A DNA stretch of 64,000 nt from BOG-938 sp035524315. Lineage in GTDB: Bacteria; Pseudomonadota; Alphaproteobacteria; Caulobacterales; Caulobacteraceae. The stretch is from the NCBI GenBank assembly GCA_035524315.1, contig DATKPD010000012.1, forward strand, positions 1 through 64,000, written 5' to 3'. Both the position numbers and the translations under genes were made by a program. This document shows, one piece after another, positions 43,190 to 50,683 of this stretch (the stretch's first letter is position 1; each line of letters begins with the position of its first letter). Under the pieces are notes generated by a model. The model was given only the letters and a program-made list of their open reading frames with translations, searched no databases and had not been told where the DNA came from.

Positions 43190-43437
43190 GAGCTGGGGCC
43201 TTTTCTTTCCGGTGACGGCGCACATGGGGCGGCGACTGTTTAGACGCCAGGGTCACCGTGGCGCAACAAGCCTTTGACCGAGACTTCGGCCCTGAACACG
43301 GCCAAGCCGGCAGGAACCCGCGTTCGACTGGTACGTTGCATGTTTTCACGTCGAACAATCCGCGAGCCACCTGCGGACACACGGGGATCGCGTCTTTCGA
43401 GGCGGGACAGGTAAAGACTTAAAGGCGGGCAAAAGGA

Positions 43438-43890
43438 ATGACAGTGCATCCTGATTTGGCGATCGCCACCCACGAAAACAAGCTGCGCTGGAGCGCTGAA
43501 ATCGTGGCGGCCTATGTCGCGCTCAACACCATCCCGCCGAGCGGAATCCCAGAGTTGATCCGCTCCATCTATGAGACCCTGGGGGGGCTCGACGGGGCCG
43601 CTATCGCGCCGCCGGTACGCAACACGGAGAAGCCCAAGCCGGCGGTTCCGGTGTCCAAGTCGGTGCACCAGGACTACATCGTATGCCTGGAAGACGGCAA
43701 ACAGCTGAAGATGCTCAAGCGCTACCTGCGCTCACGCTACGATCTGAGCCCCGAAGACTATCGCCGCAAATGGGGCCTGCCGCCCGACTATCCGATGGTG
43801 GCGCCCGCCTACGCGGCCCGACGCTCGGATTTCGCCAAGCAGATCGGCCTGGGCCGCGGCGTGCGCCGACGGCGCGAGCGGGCCAGCTGA
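43438..43890 (+). CDS. MucR/Ros-family transcriptional regulator without canonical zinc ligands
   Basis: 150 residues. The Ros/MucR core is at about 74-126: SVHQDYIVCLEDGKQLKMLKRYL followed by LSPEDYRRKWGLPPDYPMVAPAYAARRS. Of the Ros zinc ligands, only C83 is kept; the second Cys is D86, and the His positions are Y96 and R100/Y101, as in MucR/Ml members that fold without zinc. Caulobacter MucR proteins act at cell-cycle promoters together with SciP/CtrA. A single gene with a long upstream region. No AraC-like or other extra domains. Confidence 0.88.
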   Translation: MTVHPDLAIATHENKLRWSAEIVAAYVALNTIPPSGIPELIRSIYETLGGLDGAAIAPPVRNTEKPKPAVPVSKSVHQDYIVCLEDGKQLKMLKRYLRSRYDLSPEDYRRKWGLPPDYPMVAPAYAARRSDFAKQIGLGRGVRRRRERAS

Positions 43891-43993
43891 CCAACCAATC
43901 CCTGGCGTTGACCAACGGATGGGGATGTGCGGGGCTGCGGGGAACCTTCAGCGACCTTCACAGCGACCTCGCCATGCGGCTGAGAGGACGACG

Positions 43994-44278
43994 ATGCGCA
44001 AATCCCACTGGTTTTCTGCCGCCGCGACGCTGGGCGGCCTTAGCCTGGGCTTGGCCGCCGCGCCCGCTTCCGCCGGATGCCTGACCGGCGCGGCTGTGGG
44101 CGGGGTCGCCGGCCACATGGCGCACCACCACGCCTTGGTGGGGGCCGCGGCCGGCTGCGTGGTCGGCCACGGAATGGCTGCGCGCAAGAAGCGGGAAACG
44201 GCGGATCAGAAGGCGGCCGAGCGGCGGCAAGCCCAGCAGCCTCAACCGGCCCCGACACGGGGGCGCCCCGGCGGATGA
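43994..44278 (+). CDS. small exported glycine-zipper protein
   Basis: 94 residues. Signal peptide about 1-26 (ends APASA/GCL). The mature part is a Gly/Ala/His-rich hairpin: GAAVGGVAGHMAHHHALVG, then AAAGCVVGHGMAARKK, with GxxxG steps like glycine-zipper 2TM domains of outer-membrane 17-kDa proteins. A Lys/Gln-rich tail follows. GAGAGG precedes the ATG. Convergent with hemA (17 bases between stops). Function unknown; envelope location inferred. Confidence 0.75.
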   Translation: MRKSHWFSAAATLGGLSLGLAAAPASAGCLTGAAVGGVAGHMAHHHALVGAAAGCVVGHGMAARKKRETADQKAAERRQAQQPQPAPTRGRPGG

Positions 44279-44294
44279 CAACGGGTGCGCGGCG

Positions 44295-45536
44295 CTAGGC
44301 GGCGTAACCGCCCATGCGCTTGACGTTGCAGCGCGCCCACAGCCGGTCCATCGCGTTGACCAGATCGCCCATCATCGCGTCGGTATGGAATGGCGTCGGT
44401 GTAAAGCGCAGGCGTTCCGTACCCTTGGGCACGGTCGGATAGTTGATCGGCTGCACATAGACGCCATGATCGGCCAGCAGCATGTCGGAGATCAGCTTGG
44501 TGTGCACCGCGTCGCCCACCAGCACCGGCACGATGTGGCTGACCGACGGCATCACCGGCAGGCCCGCGTCCTTGAACATCGCTTTCAGCTTGGCCGCGCG
44601 CTCCTGGTGCGCCACGCGCACCTCATTGTGTTGCTTCAGCCAGGCGACCGAGGCGCGCGCGCCCGCGGTCAAGGCCGGCGGCAGCGAGGTGGTGAAGATG
44701 AAGCCGGAGGCGAAGGAGCGGATCGCATCGACGAGAGTGGCGCTGCCGGTGATGTAGCCGCCCATGACGCCGAACGCCTTGCCCAGGGTGCCCTCGATGA
44801 TGTCGATACGGTGCATGGCGCCGTCGCGCTCGGCCACGCCGCCCCCGCGCGGGCCGTACATGCCCACCGCGTGCACCTCGTCGAGATAGGTCATGGCGCC
44901 ATAGCGCTCGGCCAGGTCGGCCACGGCGTTAATGTCGGCGATGTCGCCGTCCATCGAATAAACGCTCTCGAACGCGATCAGCTTGGGTGCGCCGGCCGGG
45001 GCGGCCTTGAGCAGTTCCTCCAGGTGCGCCAGGTCGTTGTGGCGCCAGACGCGCTTCTCGCCGCGTCCATGGCGGATGCCCGCGATCATCGAGGCGTGGT
45101 TGAAGGCGTCGGAGAAGATGATCAGGCCCGGCAGTACGGTCTGCAGGGTTTCCAGCGTGGCTTCGTTGGACACGTAGCCCGAGGTGAACAGCAGGGCCGC
45201 TTCCTTGCCGTGCAGATCGGCCAGTTCGGCCTCAAGCTCGACATGCTGGTGATTGGTGCCCGAGATGTTGCGCGTGCCGCCTGAGCCGGAGCCCACCCGG
45301 TCGATCGCGTCATGCATGGCGTCGAGCACGACGGGATTTTGCCCTTGGCCCAGGTAGTCGTTAGAGCACCAGACCACGACTTCGCGTTCGGTCAGCCCGT
45401 CCGGGCCGGTCCAGATCGCCCGGGGAAACTGCCCGCGCAAGCGCTTGAGGTCGGCGAACACCCGATAGCGGCCTTCCGACTTCACCTGCTCGACAGCGTC
45501 GGCGAAAGCGGCTTGGTAATCGAACCTGGAATCCAT
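44295..45536 (-). CDS. hemA: 5-aminolevulinate synthase (C4 pathway)
   Basis: 413 residues; PLP enzyme condensing glycine and succinyl-CoA to ALA, the first heme step in alphaproteobacteria. Marks: WCSNDYLGQGQNPVVLDAM, GSGSGGTRNISGTNHQHVELE, the DEVHAVGMYG Asp, and PLP Lys253 in EGTLGKAFGVMGG, then PVLVGDAVHTKLISDMLL. ATG at 45536 (MDSRFDYQAAF); longer readings are not family-like. A dyad pair lies 107-153 bases upstream. With hemB about 0.8 kb away on the other strand, this is a heme locus. Confidence 0.95.
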   Translation of the reverse strand: MDSRFDYQAAFADAVEQVKSEGRYRVFADLKRLRGQFPRAIWTGPDGLTEREVVVWCSNDYLGQGQNPVVLDAMHDAIDRVGSGSGGTRNISGTNHQHVELEAELADLHGKEAALLFTSGYVSNEATLETLQTVLPGLIIFSDAFNHASMIAGIRHGRGEKRVWRHNDLAHLEELLKAAPAGAPKLIAFESVYSMDGDIADINAVADLAERYGAMTYLDEVHAVGMYGPRGGGVAERDGAMHRIDIIEGTLGKAFGVMGGYITGSATLVDAIRSFASGFIFTTSLPPALTAGARASVAWLKQHNEVRVAHQERAAKLKAMFKDAGLPVMPSVSHIVPVLVGDAVHTKLISDMLLADHGVYVQPINYPTVPKGTERLRFTPTPFHTDAMMGDLVNAMDRLWARCNVKRMGGYAA

Positions 45537-45642
45537 AACGCTCCTAGTCCCTAGGCTTTCACTGTCCAAGTCTCGTTGGCCGGACCCGGTGGGCGCGGTC
45601 TTGTCGCATATCCATTGAGAACATGTCCATGCCGTGGGCGTT

Positions 45643-45656
45643 TTGCGATAGCGCAA
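45643..45656. promoter_or_regulatory. FNR/CRP-family-like operator upstream of hemA
   Basis: TTGCG-ATAG-CGCAA, a perfect 14-bp dyad with the 5-4-5 layout of FNR/FixK/NnrR sites. It is 107 bases upstream of hemA and 90 upstream of the divergent membrane-protein gene. Classical FNR is TTGAT-N4-ATCAA; the TTGCG form is what I remember for NnrR-type nitric oxide regulators in Rhodobacter. Confidence 0.5.
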
Positions 45657-45673
45657 ATTGTCCAAGTGCGACA

Positions 45674-45689
45674 GAAAACTTGTGTTTTC
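45674..45689. promoter_or_regulatory. second dyad upstream of hemA
   Basis: GAAAAC-TTGT-GTTTTC, arms of six, centred 32 bases (about three helical turns) from the centre of the TTGCG dyad. It may be a second protein site or part of a promoter for the divergent gene. Confidence 0.35.
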
Positions 45690-45745
45690 ATCGGTGAACC
45701 CCAGCTGAACCCCGGTCCCCTCGCCCACCTCCTCGAAAGCGCGCC

Positions 45746-46318
45746 ATGACCGCCGTCCCGCCCAGTCCGGCGTCCGATCCCCAGCTTCAGCCCTATGCGC
45801 CGGCTCCGGGTCCTGGCCGGGGCGCGCTGCCGGCGTTCATCGCCTATGGCCTGCTGCTGGTCAGCCTATTCACCGCCGGGCTCAGCGGGCTGCTGGCGGT
45901 GATCCTGGCCTATGACCGTAAGGCCCAGTCGGGACCCGTGCCGGCGACGCATTTCGCGTTCCAGATCAAGCTGTTCTGGATCTGCTTCGCCCTGACCTTC
46001 GCGGCTGGCGCCCTGGGCGTGGGGGGCGTGATTCAATATCTGACCCACCCCCAGCCCGCGCCGCAGTTCATCCACGCCCAACCCGATATGCAGTCCGTGC
46101 GGCTGGAGGGCCCGCTCGTCCTGCCTGTGGAAGCCGATACCTGGAGCTACCGCTTCGCCTGGACGCCGCTTTACCTGTCGCGCGGCGTGCGGCTGCAGTT
46201 GTGGTTGGGCGGACTGAGCTTCGCGGCGGCGGTCCTGGCCAGCTGGATCGGGCCGATTTTCGGACTGTTGCGCCTGGCCGCCGGTCAGCCGATTGGCCGC
46301 TTGCCCGCCAAGCTGTAG
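45746..46318 (+). CDS. membrane protein, DUF4870-like, family uncertain
   Basis: 190 residues. Proline-rich start (1-25), then hydrophobic segments at about 29-53, 72-98 and 148-178, suggesting three or four membrane helices. The middle has a charged loop RLEGPLVLPVEADTWSYRFAW. The arrangement resembles DUF4870/Tic20-like proteins but I am not certain. It is divergent from hemA and ends 23 bases before the hemB start, so it may share the heme regulatory region and be co-transcribed with hemB. Confidence 0.75.
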   Translation: MTAVPPSPASDPQLQPYAPAPGPGRGALPAFIAYGLLLVSLFTAGLSGLLAVILAYDRKAQSGPVPATHFAFQIKLFWICFALTFAAGALGVGGVIQYLTHPQPAPQFIHAQPDMQSVRLEGPLVLPVEADTWSYRFAWTPLYLSRGVRLQLWLGGLSFAAAVLASWIGPIFGLLRLAAGQPIGRLPAKL

Positions 46319-46341
46319 AACGCCGCCATGAGCCAGCCCCG

Positions 46342-47340
46342 ATGACCCCAGCCCCCCTCGCCCCCTATCCCGCCCTGCGTCTGCGCCGCCTGCGCCAGAC
46401 CGACTGGATTCGCCGCCTGGTGCGTCAGACCGAGCTTCGGCCCTCCGACCTGATCTGGTCTATGGTGGTGCACGACGGCGCCGAGGCGCGCATTCCCGTC
46501 GCCTCCATGCCCGACGTCGACCGCCTGTCGGTGGCCGAAGCGGCCAAGGCCGCCGTGCAGGCGCGCGATCTGGGCATCCCGGCCATCGCTGTATTCCCGT
46601 ACATCGACGGCGAGAAGAAGGACGCGCGCGGCTCGGCCGCCACCGATCCGGACGGCCTGATCGTGCGGGCGATCAAGGCCATGAAGGACGCCGCGCCTGA
46701 GGTCGGAATCATGTGCGACGTGGCGCTGGATCCCTTCACCGACCACGGCCACGACGGCCTGCTCGAGGGCGGCCGCATCGTCAACGACCCCACGATCGAG
46801 CGCCTCGTCGAGCAGGGCCTGGTGCAGGCCGCGGCCGGGGCCGACATCCTGGCCCCGTCGGACATGATGGACGGCCGGGTCGGCGCCCTGCGCACGGCGC
46901 TGGAGGGGGCTGGCCATCAGGACGTGATGATCATGGCCTATGCCGCCAAGTTCGCCTCGGCCTTCTACGGCCCTTACCGCGAAGCGATCGGCTCGGCCAA
47001 GGCGCTCAAGGGCGACAAGCGCACCTATCAGATGGATCCGGCCAATTCCGACGAGGCGCTGCGCGAGGTGGCGATGGACATCGCCGAGGGCGCCGACATG
47101 GTCATGGTCAAGCCGGGCATGCCCTATCTCGACATCGTGCGCAGGGTGGTCGACGCCTTCGCCGTGCCCACCTTCGCTTATCAGGTGTCGGGCGAGTACG
47201 CGATGTTGATGGCCGCCGCCCGCAACGGCTGGCTGGACGAGGACCGCGCGATTCTGGAGGCCTTGGGCGCCTTCAAGCGCGCCGGGTGCGCGGGCGTGAT
47301 CACCTATTTCGCCCCCCGCGCGGCCCAATTGATCGGCTGA
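46342..47340 (+). CDS. hemB: porphobilinogen synthase (delta-aminolevulinic acid dehydratase)
   Basis: 332 residues; condenses two ALA to porphobilinogen. Schiff-base lysines are K203 (MAYAAKFASAFYGP) and K257 (VMVKPGMPYLD). The metal region reads CDVALDPFTDHGHDG, where the three zinc cysteines of E. coli-type enzymes are Ala/Asp/Asp, so this is the Mg-type active site. Marks at the start: TDWIRRLVRQTELRPSDLIW. ATG at 46342 overlaps the stop of a tiny 5-codon reading (46328-46345). Encoded close to hemA, which makes its substrate. Confidence 0.95.
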   Translation: MTPAPLAPYPALRLRRLRQTDWIRRLVRQTELRPSDLIWSMVVHDGAEARIPVASMPDVDRLSVAEAAKAAVQARDLGIPAIAVFPYIDGEKKDARGSAATDPDGLIVRAIKAMKDAAPEVGIMCDVALDPFTDHGHDGLLEGGRIVNDPTIERLVEQGLVQAAAGADILAPSDMMDGRVGALRTALEGAGHQDVMIMAYAAKFASAFYGPYREAIGSAKALKGDKRTYQMDPANSDEALREVAMDIAEGADMVMVKPGMPYLDIVRRVVDAFAVPTFAYQVSGEYAMLMAAARNGWLDEDRAILEALGAFKRAGCAGVITYFAPRAAQLIG

Positions 47341-47400
47341 CGTCACTATTGCCTGGCGCGACGGTTGGCCTACTGTCCAGCCGCGCAACGGAGGCAAGGC

Positions 47401-47805
47401 ATGAACCTGAGCATGAACCCCTGGATCGTGCTGGTCAGCGCAGCGGCGCTGCTGTTCTACATCGCCGCGTGCCTGACGGCGGCCCGCTTCCGCGGCAAAT
47501 ACGGCCTGCCGGCGCCGGCCATGTCGGGTCAACCCGACGTCGAGCGCGCCTTGAGAGTCCAGGGCAATACACTGGAATGGCTGGTGGTCTTCCTGCCGGC
47601 CTTATGGATGTTCGCGCCGTTCTGGGGCGCCTATCTGGGTGCGGGCCTGGGCGTGGTGTGGATCCTGGGCCGCATCCTCTACATGGTCGGCTACCTCAAG
47701 GCCGCCGAAAGCCGCAAGCCGGGGTTCCTGATTCAGGGCGTGGTGATCGTGATCCTGCTCAGCGGCGATATCGCTGGCGCGGTCCGTGCGCTTTCGGCGG
47801 GCTAA
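47401..47805 (+). CDS. MAPEG-family membrane protein
   Basis: 134 residues with four hydrophobic helices. The family signature ERALRVQGNTLEWLVVFLPALWMF near 45-68 (MAPEG members bind glutathione or eicosanoids in eukaryotes) is clear, followed by GRILYMVGYLKAAESRKPGF. GGAGG is 8-12 bases upstream of the ATG at 47401. Bacterial members are poorly characterised. It stands 60 bases after hemB and may be co-transcribed with it. Confidence 0.88.
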   Translation: MNLSMNPWIVLVSAAALLFYIAACLTAARFRGKYGLPAPAMSGQPDVERALRVQGNTLEWLVVFLPALWMFAPFWGAYLGAGLGVVWILGRILYMVGYLKAAESRKPGFLIQGVVIVILLSGDIAGAVRALSAG

Positions 47806-47946
47806 CAGCGCGTACGGACCTGGTCCGGTCAAGGCGACGCTTTACCGGCTTGACGCCGACGGCGCGCGATCCGCAACCTGCGAGCGTCTGCGCCGAACGC
47901 CGCGCGGCGTCGCGGCGCGCCAGGCCGTCCAGATCGGAGACATGCG

Positions 47947-48774
47947 GTGAGTACGGACGATTTGACAATTCGGCGGTTGGGCGACTTCGCCCATGTCGAC
48001 GCGGGCGACGCGGTGGACATGGTCGGGCGCCTCGACGCCATGCACGCCCTGGACGCCTTCCAGGCCTACAAGCGCGAGACCTTCGACCAGTTACGCCCCG
48101 CGCCTGGCAAACGGCTGGCCGATCTGGGCTGCGGCACGGGCGGCGACGCGGGCAAGCTGATCGGCCGGGTCCAGCCCGGCGGATCGGTCACGGGTTTCGA
48201 CATCAGCGAGGCCATGCTGACCCAGGCGCGCGAGCGCCACGGCCAAGTCGACGGCCTGGATTTCGTCAAGATCGACGCATCGGGTCTGGACGCCCCCGAT
48301 GACAGTTTCGACGGGATTCGCGCCGACCGGGTGCTGATCCACGTGCCCGACCCGCGCGCCACGCTCGCCGAAATGATACGCGTGACCAAGCCGGGCGGCC
48401 GCATCGTGATCAGCGAGCCCGACATGCCCGGTTGCTGGGTCGCCAGCGACAACTACCCTCTGACCGACCGCATCATGGCCGAGATCGCCAAGTCCTGCAT
48501 CTCGCCCTACTTCGCCCGCGACCTCTACCCAACGTTCAAGAGCACGCCTGGATTGAAGGACATATCCTTCAGTATATGGTCTCTGACCGCCTTCGACCCG
48601 GCCTCGGTTTCCAAGATTCTCGATCTATCCGGGGTTGTGGAGAGCATGTATTCGCGCGGACTGATCAGTCCGGGAGAAGTCGAAGAAGTTCTTACTGATT
48701 TCACGGCGCGCGGTAGGGATGGACGATTTGTCGCAAGCGCTCCGGTGATGGTCGCTGCGGCAACAAAGGCTTAA
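47947..48774 (+). CDS. class I SAM-dependent methyltransferase
   Basis: 275 residues, starting at GTG 47947 with GGAG seven bases before it. The SAM-binding motif is LADLGCGTGGDAGKL (58-71), with the acidic motif GFDISEAMLTQ, then FDGIRADRVLIHVPDPRATLAEMIRVTKPGGRIVISEPD, as in UbiE/Methyltransf_11 proteins. The C-terminal 80 residues look less conserved and bases 48540-48780 are visibly poorer in G+C (about 54%) than the first half. Substrate unknown. It precedes a hydrolase/OmpW pair by 50 bases. Confidence 0.88.
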   Translation: MSTDDLTIRRLGDFAHVDAGDAVDMVGRLDAMHALDAFQAYKRETFDQLRPAPGKRLADLGCGTGGDAGKLIGRVQPGGSVTGFDISEAMLTQARERHGQVDGLDFVKIDASGLDAPDDSFDGIRADRVLIHVPDPRATLAEMIRVTKPGGRIVISEPDMPGCWVASDNYPLTDRIMAEIAKSCISPYFARDLYPTFKSTPGLKDISFSIWSLTAFDPASVSKILDLSGVVESMYSRGLISPGEVEEVLTDFTARGRDGRFVASAPVMVAAATKA

Positions 48775-48824
48775 CCAGAAACAATCTAATTTCGCCTGGG
48801 TAGAAAACTGCAGGCGGCGCTACG

Positions 48825-49901
48825 ATGGGTTCAACCGAAACATCGGACCATCATGTCAATTGGCGCTCTCTGCTGGCCTACGTCAGGGCGCTTGATGACT
48901 TCACCCGCGCCGGCGGCGCCCTGCTGAACCCTTCAAGCTTCGAACGCATCAACGCGGCGTCGGTCGTGGCCATGCCGCCGGTGCAGACGTTCGAGGCGTC
49001 CGACCACGGCGCTCTGGCCTATCGGGTCTATCCAGCCCGCGCCAGCCGCCAGGTGATGGTGATGATTCATGGATCTGGCGGCTTCGGCGACCAAATGGCG
49101 GTGATGGCCGACCGATTGGCCCGCGCCAACGTCGCCACCGTCTATACCCCCGACATCCGCGGTCACGGCCGCTCGCCCGGTCCCCGGGGCCATGCCGTGC
49201 GACATCCGCGCCAATTGGTCGATGACCTGATCGCCTTCATGGGCCACGTGCGCGCCGCCCATCCGGATGCAAAGATTAGCTTGGCCGGCCACTCCGCGGG
49301 CGGCGGCTTGGCGCTGGGCTTCGCGCGCACGGCCGAGGCGGAGGATCTGGTCGACAGCTACGTCTTCCTGGCGCCCTTCTTGGGCCTGGGCTGCGCCGCC
49401 AACCGGCCCTTCTTCGGCGGCTGGGTCGGCTTGCGCGCGATGACCTTGCGCGCCCTAACCCTGGCCAATCTGTTCGGCGTTGAGCGGTTCAACGACACCA
49501 CGGTGGTGGAATTCGACACCCGCGGCGCCGCCGGCGACGCATACGCCGACAGTTGGTCGTACAACACCATGCTCGCCTTCGGCCCGGGCCGCTGGCTGCC
49601 CGACGCGCGCCCGCTGTCGTCGGACAAGCCGGTTCTGGTCCTGGCCGGAACGAGGGACGAATGTTTCGATGCGTCACTGTACGCCGACGCCTTCGCCGTG
49701 GCCGCGCCGCACGCCGATATCCGCACGCTCGGCCCGATCGGGCACTGGGACTTGCTGGTCGACGACCAGACGACGCTGCAGATGGCCGACTGGCTGGCCC
49801 GCCAGGCGCTCGACGACCTGGTCAGGCTGGCGCCAAGCGCGCCCGAGCAACGCCTGCAACAACAACAATACGCCGCCAAACGGCTGAGGGAGGCCTCATG
49901 A
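48825..49901 (+). CDS. alpha/beta hydrolase (lysophospholipase/monoacylglycerol-lipase-like)
   Basis: 358 residues, no signal peptide visible. The alpha/beta hydrolase core begins near 60: YRVYPARASRQVMVMIHGSGGFG (oxyanion HGSGG), VYTPDIRGHGRSPGPRGH, and the nucleophile S157 in LAGHSAGGGLALGF. Candidate acid in VLAGTRDECFD and His in IGHWDLLVD. The GHSAG and RGHGRS spacing is that of serine aminopeptidase S33/lysophospholipase proteins. The stop overlaps the OmpW-like gene as ATGA, so the two are translationally coupled: a lipid/ester hydrolase with an outer-membrane channel. Confidence 0.88.
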   Translation: MGSTETSDHHVNWRSLLAYVRALDDFTRAGGALLNPSSFERINAASVVAMPPVQTFEASDHGALAYRVYPARASRQVMVMIHGSGGFGDQMAVMADRLARANVATVYTPDIRGHGRSPGPRGHAVRHPRQLVDDLIAFMGHVRAAHPDAKISLAGHSAGGGLALGFARTAEAEDLVDSYVFLAPFLGLGCAANRPFFGGWVGLRAMTLRALTLANLFGVERFNDTTVVEFDTRGAAGDAYADSWSYNTMLAFGPGRWLPDARPLSSDKPVLVLAGTRDECFDASLYADAFAVAAPHADIRTLGPIGHWDLLVDDQTTLQMADWLARQALDDLVRLAPSAPEQRLQQQQYAAKRLREAS

Positions 49902-50575
49902 AGACCATCTTGATCGTCAAGCGCGCCATGGGAGCGGGCGCCTGCGCCGCTGCGTTGGGCCTGGCCTCCGGCCCCGCCCATGCCCAGGATTACCTGCCCC
50001 ACGCCGGAACGGTGGTGGTCCGCGTCGGCGCGGCGGGCGTGCTGTTCCAGTCCAGCGGCAAGCTGGCCGCCTTCGGCCAACCCATACCGGGCGCCGGCCT
50101 GCACCTGTCCGACAACGTAACCGCCGCGTTCGAAGGCGAGTATTTCGTCCGTCCAGACCTGTCGATCACCCTGGCCGTCGGCGCGCCGCCGACCACCAAC
50201 GCCACCGCCACCGGGACCCTGGCCGCTGTGGGCAAGCTGGGCTCCGTGCAATACGGACCGGCCGCCTTGCTCGGACGCTACCACGTCAACCAGTTCGGGC
50301 GCTTTCAGCCGTTCGTCGGCGCGGGCGTGACGCGCATGCTCAATTTCCACGACACCGGCGCGGCTATTCCCGACCTGCATGTCGCCCCCGCGTGGGGCGC
50401 GGTGGTCCAGGCCGGCGGCGACTACATGCTGGACGCCCACTGGGGCGTGTATGGCAGCATTTCGCACCTGTTCCTGCGCACCCACGCCCACGGGGACTTC
50501 GCCGGCCTGCCGGTGACCGCCAAGATCGCCCTCGACCCCAATGTAGTGCAGGGCGGGCTAGCCTACCGCTTCTGA
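49898..50575 (+). CDS. OmpW-family outer-membrane protein
   Basis: 225 residues. Signal peptide about 1-30 (ends AHA/QDY). The mature part predicts as an eight-stranded beta barrel: FQSSGKLAAFGQ, ITLAVGAPPTTNATATGTLA, YGPAALLGRYHVNQFGRFQPFVGAG, and a C-terminal VQGGLAYRF ending in Phe, as needed for BAM insertion. OmpW proteins form narrow hydrophobic channels. ATG overlaps the preceding hydrolase stop by 4 bases, GAGGGAGG is eight bases upstream. Confidence 0.9.
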   Translation: MKTILIVKRAMGAGACAAALGLASGPAHAQDYLPHAGTVVVRVGAAGVLFQSSGKLAAFGQPIPGAGLHLSDNVTAAFEGEYFVRPDLSITLAVGAPPTTNATATGTLAAVGKLGSVQYGPAALLGRYHVNQFGRFQPFVGAGVTRMLNFHDTGAAIPDLHVAPAWGAVVQAGGDYMLDAHWGVYGSISHLFLRTHAHGDFAGLPVTAKIALDPNVVQGGLAYRF

Positions 50576-50683
50576 CGGCGCGTCCGCAAAAACGCCTGAA
50601 GCCGTCGCAAACGCAAACCGCATCTTAACGACCCTCGCCCACCTTGGCGGAACGATAAGGTTAATCGGGCCAGGGATTCCGGC

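Noticed and set aside
43190..43437. Glycine riboswitch upstream of glyA
   Set aside because: No tandem aptamer-like conserved pattern could be recognised in the 248 bases.
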